Assembly (NCBI GenBank): GCA_964600165.1
Contig: CAZRIP010000095.1
Location: 1-15,738 of the forward strand
DNA length: 15,738 bases
DNA from: CAZRIP01 sp964600165
GTDB lineage: Bacteria; Elusimicrobiota; Elusimicrobia; UBA1565; UBA9628
Reading direction: 5' to 3'
The notes beneath the pieces were generated by a model that was not told the origin of the DNA, did no database searches, and was given only the letters and a program-made list of their open reading frames with translations. Both the position numbers and the translations under genes were made by a program. This document shows positions 13,621 through 15,738 of the stretch, piece by piece. The first letter of the stretch is position 1, and each line of letters begins with the position of its first letter.

Positions 13621-14373
13621 CTAAAGCGCGCCGAGCTCGTACTGGACGAGCGCGCAGGCGGCGACGGCGGCCGTCTCCGAGCGCAGGACGCGCGGGCCGA
13701 GGCCGAAAGTCGAGGCTCCCAGGCTGTCCGCGAGCTCGATCTCGTCGTCGGTAAAGCCGCCCTCGGGGCCGATGAAGACGTTGACGGCCTTCGCCTCGGC
13801 CAGCGCGGGCCGCAGCTTGGCGGCCGCGGACTCGCCGCAAAGACCTTCCCACGCGACGAGCGTCACCGCGCCTTCGTCGGCGCGCGCGGCGCGGATCGCG
13901 TCGCGGAACTCCGCCGGCTCCCCGATGATCGGCACCGTCGGGCGCTGGCACTGCTTCGTGGCGGCCTCGACGACGCGCTGCCAGCGCTCTTTTTTGGCCT
14001 GCGCCTTTCCTTCCCGCAGGATGACGACCGTGCGCGGCGTGAGGATCGGCGTGATCGAGGCCACGCCGAGCTGGGTCGCCTTGTCGAGCACGTCGTCCCA
14101 ATGGCTCGCCTTGAGCAAGCCCTGGTATAGCCTGAGCTCGGCCGACTTCTTGGCGGAGGCGAGCTTCTTGAGCACGCGACCGACCACGGCCTCGCCGTCG
14201 ACGCGGTCGATCACGCCCTCGAAGCGCCCGCCCTTGCCGTCGAGCACGGTGATCACGTCTCCGGGCTTGTGCCGCAAGACTTTGACGAGATGAAAGGCCT
14301 CGGGCCCGGTCAGCCGGAACGCCGACTCCTCCTTGAGAGGGCCGGCGTCGAGCGGCAGGAAGAATTGCGGCAC
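13621..14373 (-). CDS. rsmE: 16S rRNA (uracil(1498)-N3)-methyltransferase
   Basis: The product is 250 residues, the usual length, and methylates U1498 of 16S rRNA using S-adenosylmethionine. The N-terminal PUA-like domain (about 1-70, HLVKVLRHKPGD) binds RNA. The C-terminal SPOUT domain has the knot motifs: DKATQLGV at 97-104, IGPEGGFTDDE at 201-211, and LGPRVLRSETAAVAA at 225-239. The GTG start at 14373 shares one base with the dnaJ stop (TAGTG), so translation is likely coupled to dnaJ. dnaJ followed by prmA and/or rsmE is a familiar order in bacteria; prmA is absent here. Transcription ends at the bidirectional terminator just after the stop. Confidence 0.95.
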   Translation of the reverse strand: MPQFFLPLDAGPLKEESAFRLTGPEAFHLVKVLRHKPGDVITVLDGKGGRFEGVIDRVDGEAVVGRVLKKLASAKKSAELRLYQGLLKASHWDDVLDKATQLGVASITPILTPRTVVILREGKAQAKKERWQRVVEAATKQCQRPTVPIIGEPAEFRDAIRAARADEGAVTLVAWEGLCGESAAAKLRPALAEAKAVNVFIGPEGGFTDDEIELADSLGASTFGLGPRVLRSETAAVAACALVQYELGAL

Positions 14374-15539
14374 TAGTCCTTCCCGAAGATCTTCTTGAAG
14401 ACGCCGCCCTCGTTTTCCCGCGGCGCGTCGGGGTTCTCCCCGTGCAGCGAGCGCGCGAGCTCCTCGAGCAGAGTCCGCTGCTCGGAGGTGAGGTCCTGCG
14501 GCACGTGAACCTTGACCCGCACGAGCAGGTCGCCGCGGCCGCGTCCGTGGAGCTTCGGCATGCCGTGCTCTCGCACGCGCAGCATCGCGCCGTGCTGCAC
14601 GCCGGCCGGAATCTTGATCTTGGTGCGCTCGCCGCCGACGCCGGCGACCTCGACCGTCGTTCCGAGCGCGGCCTCGGTGATGTCGACCTGGCGCTCGGTG
14701 ATGAGATCGTCCTCATGCCGCTCGAACCGAGGGTCGCCCTTGACCCGCACGAGCACGTAGAGATCGCCGGCCTCGGCGCCGCGGCCGCCGGCCTCGCCCT
14801 CGCCCGCGATGCGCAGCGTCGCCCCGTCGTAGATGCCGGCGGGGACCTTGACCGTGAGCTTGGCCGGCCTGCGCACGCGGCCCTGCCCGCCGCAGTCCTT
14901 GCACGGGTTTTCGACGACGCTGCCCTCGCCGTTGCACTCGGGGCAAGTCTGCGTCATCGAGAAAAATCCTTGGGAGAACTGCACGCGGCCGGAGCCGCGG
15001 CACCGCGCGCAGCGCTTGACGCCGGAGCCGGGCTTGGCGCCGCTGCCCCGGCAGGTCGCGCAAGGCGTGATCCGGGTGAACTGCAGCGGCAGCTGCGCGC
15101 CGTGAAACGCGTCCTCGAGCGAGATGTCGACCTCGTACTTGAGATCGTTGCCGCGCCGTGGACCGCCGCGGCCGCCGCCCCCTCCGCCGCCGCGGCCGCC
15201 GCGGCCGCCGCCGCCGAACATGCCCTCGAAGAGATCGCCGAACACGTCGCCGACGTCGACGCCCTCGCCGAACGGGTTTTGCCCGTGAAAGCCGCCGCCC
15301 GGACCGCCGCCGGCGCCCGAGACGCCGGCCTCGCCGAACTGGTCGTACATCTGGCGTTTTTTCTGGTCGGAAAGCACCTCGTAGGCGGAGTTGATCTTCC
15401 GGAAGCGTTCCTCGGCGTCCTTGTTGCCGGGATTCTTGTCCGGATGGTACTTCATCGCGAGCTTGCGGTACGCGGTCTTGATCTCCGCGTCCGTGGCGTT
15501 ACGCGCGACGCCTAATTGAGAGTAGTAATCTTCTGCCAT
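14373..15539 (-). CDS. dnaJ: Chaperone protein DnaJ (Hsp40, type I)
   Basis: The product is 388 residues, the standard length. The J domain spans 1-70, with the essential HPD at 32-34 that stimulates DnaK ATPase. A Gly/Phe then Gly/Arg-rich linker runs about 71-130 and includes a nearly pure Gly/Arg stretch at 109-127. The zinc-binding region has four CxxCxGxG repeats: C160/C163, C177/C180, C199/C202 and C213/C216. The C-terminal substrate-binding domains cover about 225-350. The short C-tail ends in VFKKIFGKD. It delivers unfolded proteins to DnaK in the cytoplasm. It lies 72 bases downstream of dnaK, with a hairpin in the gap, and overlaps rsmE by one base. No clear ribosome site precedes the ATG. 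Confidence 0.97.
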   Translation of the reverse strand: MAEDYYSQLGVARNATDAEIKTAYRKLAMKYHPDKNPGNKDAEERFRKINSAYEVLSDQKKRQMYDQFGEAGVSGAGGGPGGGFHGQNPFGEGVDVGDVFGDLFEGMFGGGGRGGRGGGGGGGRGGPRRGNDLKYEVDISLEDAFHGAQLPLQFTRITPCATCRGSGAKPGSGVKRCARCRGSGRVQFSQGFFSMTQTCPECNGEGSVVENPCKDCGGQGRVRRPAKLTVKVPAGIYDGATLRIAGEGEAGGRGAEAGDLYVLVRVKGDPRFERHEDDLITERQVDITEAALGTTVEVAGVGGERTKIKIPAGVQHGAMLRVREHGMPKLHGRGRGDLLVRVKVHVPQDLTSEQRTLLEELARSLHGENPDAPRENEGGVFKKIFGKD

Positions 15540-15559
15540 TTAACGGGACAAATTCATTT

Positions 15560-15593
15560 CCGGCCTGGCACCGTTCGAGCGGTGCCAGGCCGG
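15560..15593 (-). repeat. Perfect GC-rich inverted repeat in the dnaK-dnaJ spacer
   Basis: Arms of 14 bases, ccggcctggcaccg (15560-15573) and cggtgccaggccgg (15580-15593), enclose the loop ttcgag. On the minus strand no U-tract follows, so full termination is unlikely. It could reduce read-through into dnaJ, protect or mark the dnaK 3' end, or be a dispersed REP-type repeat. It is not a CIRCE element, whose arms are TTAGCACTC and GAGTGCTAA. Confidence 0.7.
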
Positions 15594-15611
15594 GCTGTGC
15601 CTAATGAGAGG

Positions 15612-15738
15612 TTACTTCTTTTCTTCCACGACTTCCGCCTCGACGACGTCGTCCTTTTTGTTGCCGTCGCCCGACGGAGCCGACTGCTCGCCGGCCTGCG
15701 GACCGCCTTGTCCCTTCGCCTGCTCGGACTTGTAGATC
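15612..15738 (-). CDS. dnaK: Chaperone protein DnaK, C-terminal fragment (partial)
   Basis: Only the last 41 codons and the TAA stop (15612-15614) are in the window. They read IYKSEQAKGQGGPQAG, a Gly/Ser/Pro linker, then the ending DDVVEAEVVEEKK. A disordered linker and an acidic EAEVVEE-type end close to the terminus are characteristic of Hsp70 C-termini, and the gene lies directly upstream of dnaJ. The ATPase and substrate domains lie beyond the right edge, so completeness cannot be judged. Confidence 0.9.
   Translation of the reverse strand, partial: IYKSEQAKGQGGPQAGEQSAPSGDGNKKDDVVEAEVVEEKK

Noticed and set aside
15155..15215. GC-only simple repeat in dnaJ as a possible mobile or regulatory repeat
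   Set aside because: It encodes the normal Gly/Arg-rich linker of DnaJ in frame.
15540..15611. CIRCE/HrcA operator between dnaK and dnaJ
   Set aside because: The inverted repeat does not match TTAGCACTC-N9-GAGTGCTAA, and CIRCE normally precedes the first gene of the operon.

Overview
This is a GC-rich bacterial window holding fourteen intact genes and two cut by the edges. A secreted beta-barrel with an aromatic C-terminal signal and several signal peptides point to a Gram-negative (diderm) cell. The gene set (HIT-rpsU-dnaG-rpoD, a CheY-like protein after mtaB, dnaK-dnaJ-rsmE) and the style of the secreted proteins would suit a GC-rich Elusimicrobiota-like lineage. That placement is an inference from gene style, not a demonstrated one.

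Left third (1-5727, minus strand): three overlapping genes read fecR-like, then an outer-membrane beta-barrel, then a very large secreted right-handed beta-helix protein that runs off the left edge. All three have N-terminal signal peptides and each start codon overlaps the preceding stop. This is the least familiar part of the window and the best candidate for an undescribed envelope or surface system. Two tandem sigma-70-like promoters, with a CACGAAA direct repeat inside the distal one, lie upstream. The beta-helix reading frame has no stop before the window edge and is partly masked by long antisense open frames.

Middle (5841-10943): a small membrane protein resembling the pore helices of MscS-like channels is on the plus strand. 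It converges on the macromolecular synthesis operon (minus strand): HIT-family hydrolase, rpsU, dnaG, rpoD and a 105-residue single-pass membrane protein fused translationally to the end of rpoD. A nested 70-base palindrome fills the gap between the convergent stop codons.

Right (11028-15738): mtaB (tRNA ms2t6A synthesis) is followed by a single-domain receiver protein. A degenerate receiver-like protein and a small secreted lysine/arginine-rich protein are on the plus strand. A strong bidirectional terminator separates these from the dnaK-dnaJ-rsmE run on the minus strand, where dnaK is cut by the right edge.

How the parts work: most of the window is housekeeping, namely translation (rpsU, rsmE, mtaB), replication priming (dnaG), transcription (rpoD) and protein folding (dnaK/dnaJ). 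Several start codons lie only 6-7 bases after a -10-like hexamer and have no Shine-Dalgarno sequence, which suggests that leaderless transcripts are common here. No tRNA, rRNA, CRISPR array or insertion sequence was seen. No gene-free stretch exceeds about 115 bases.
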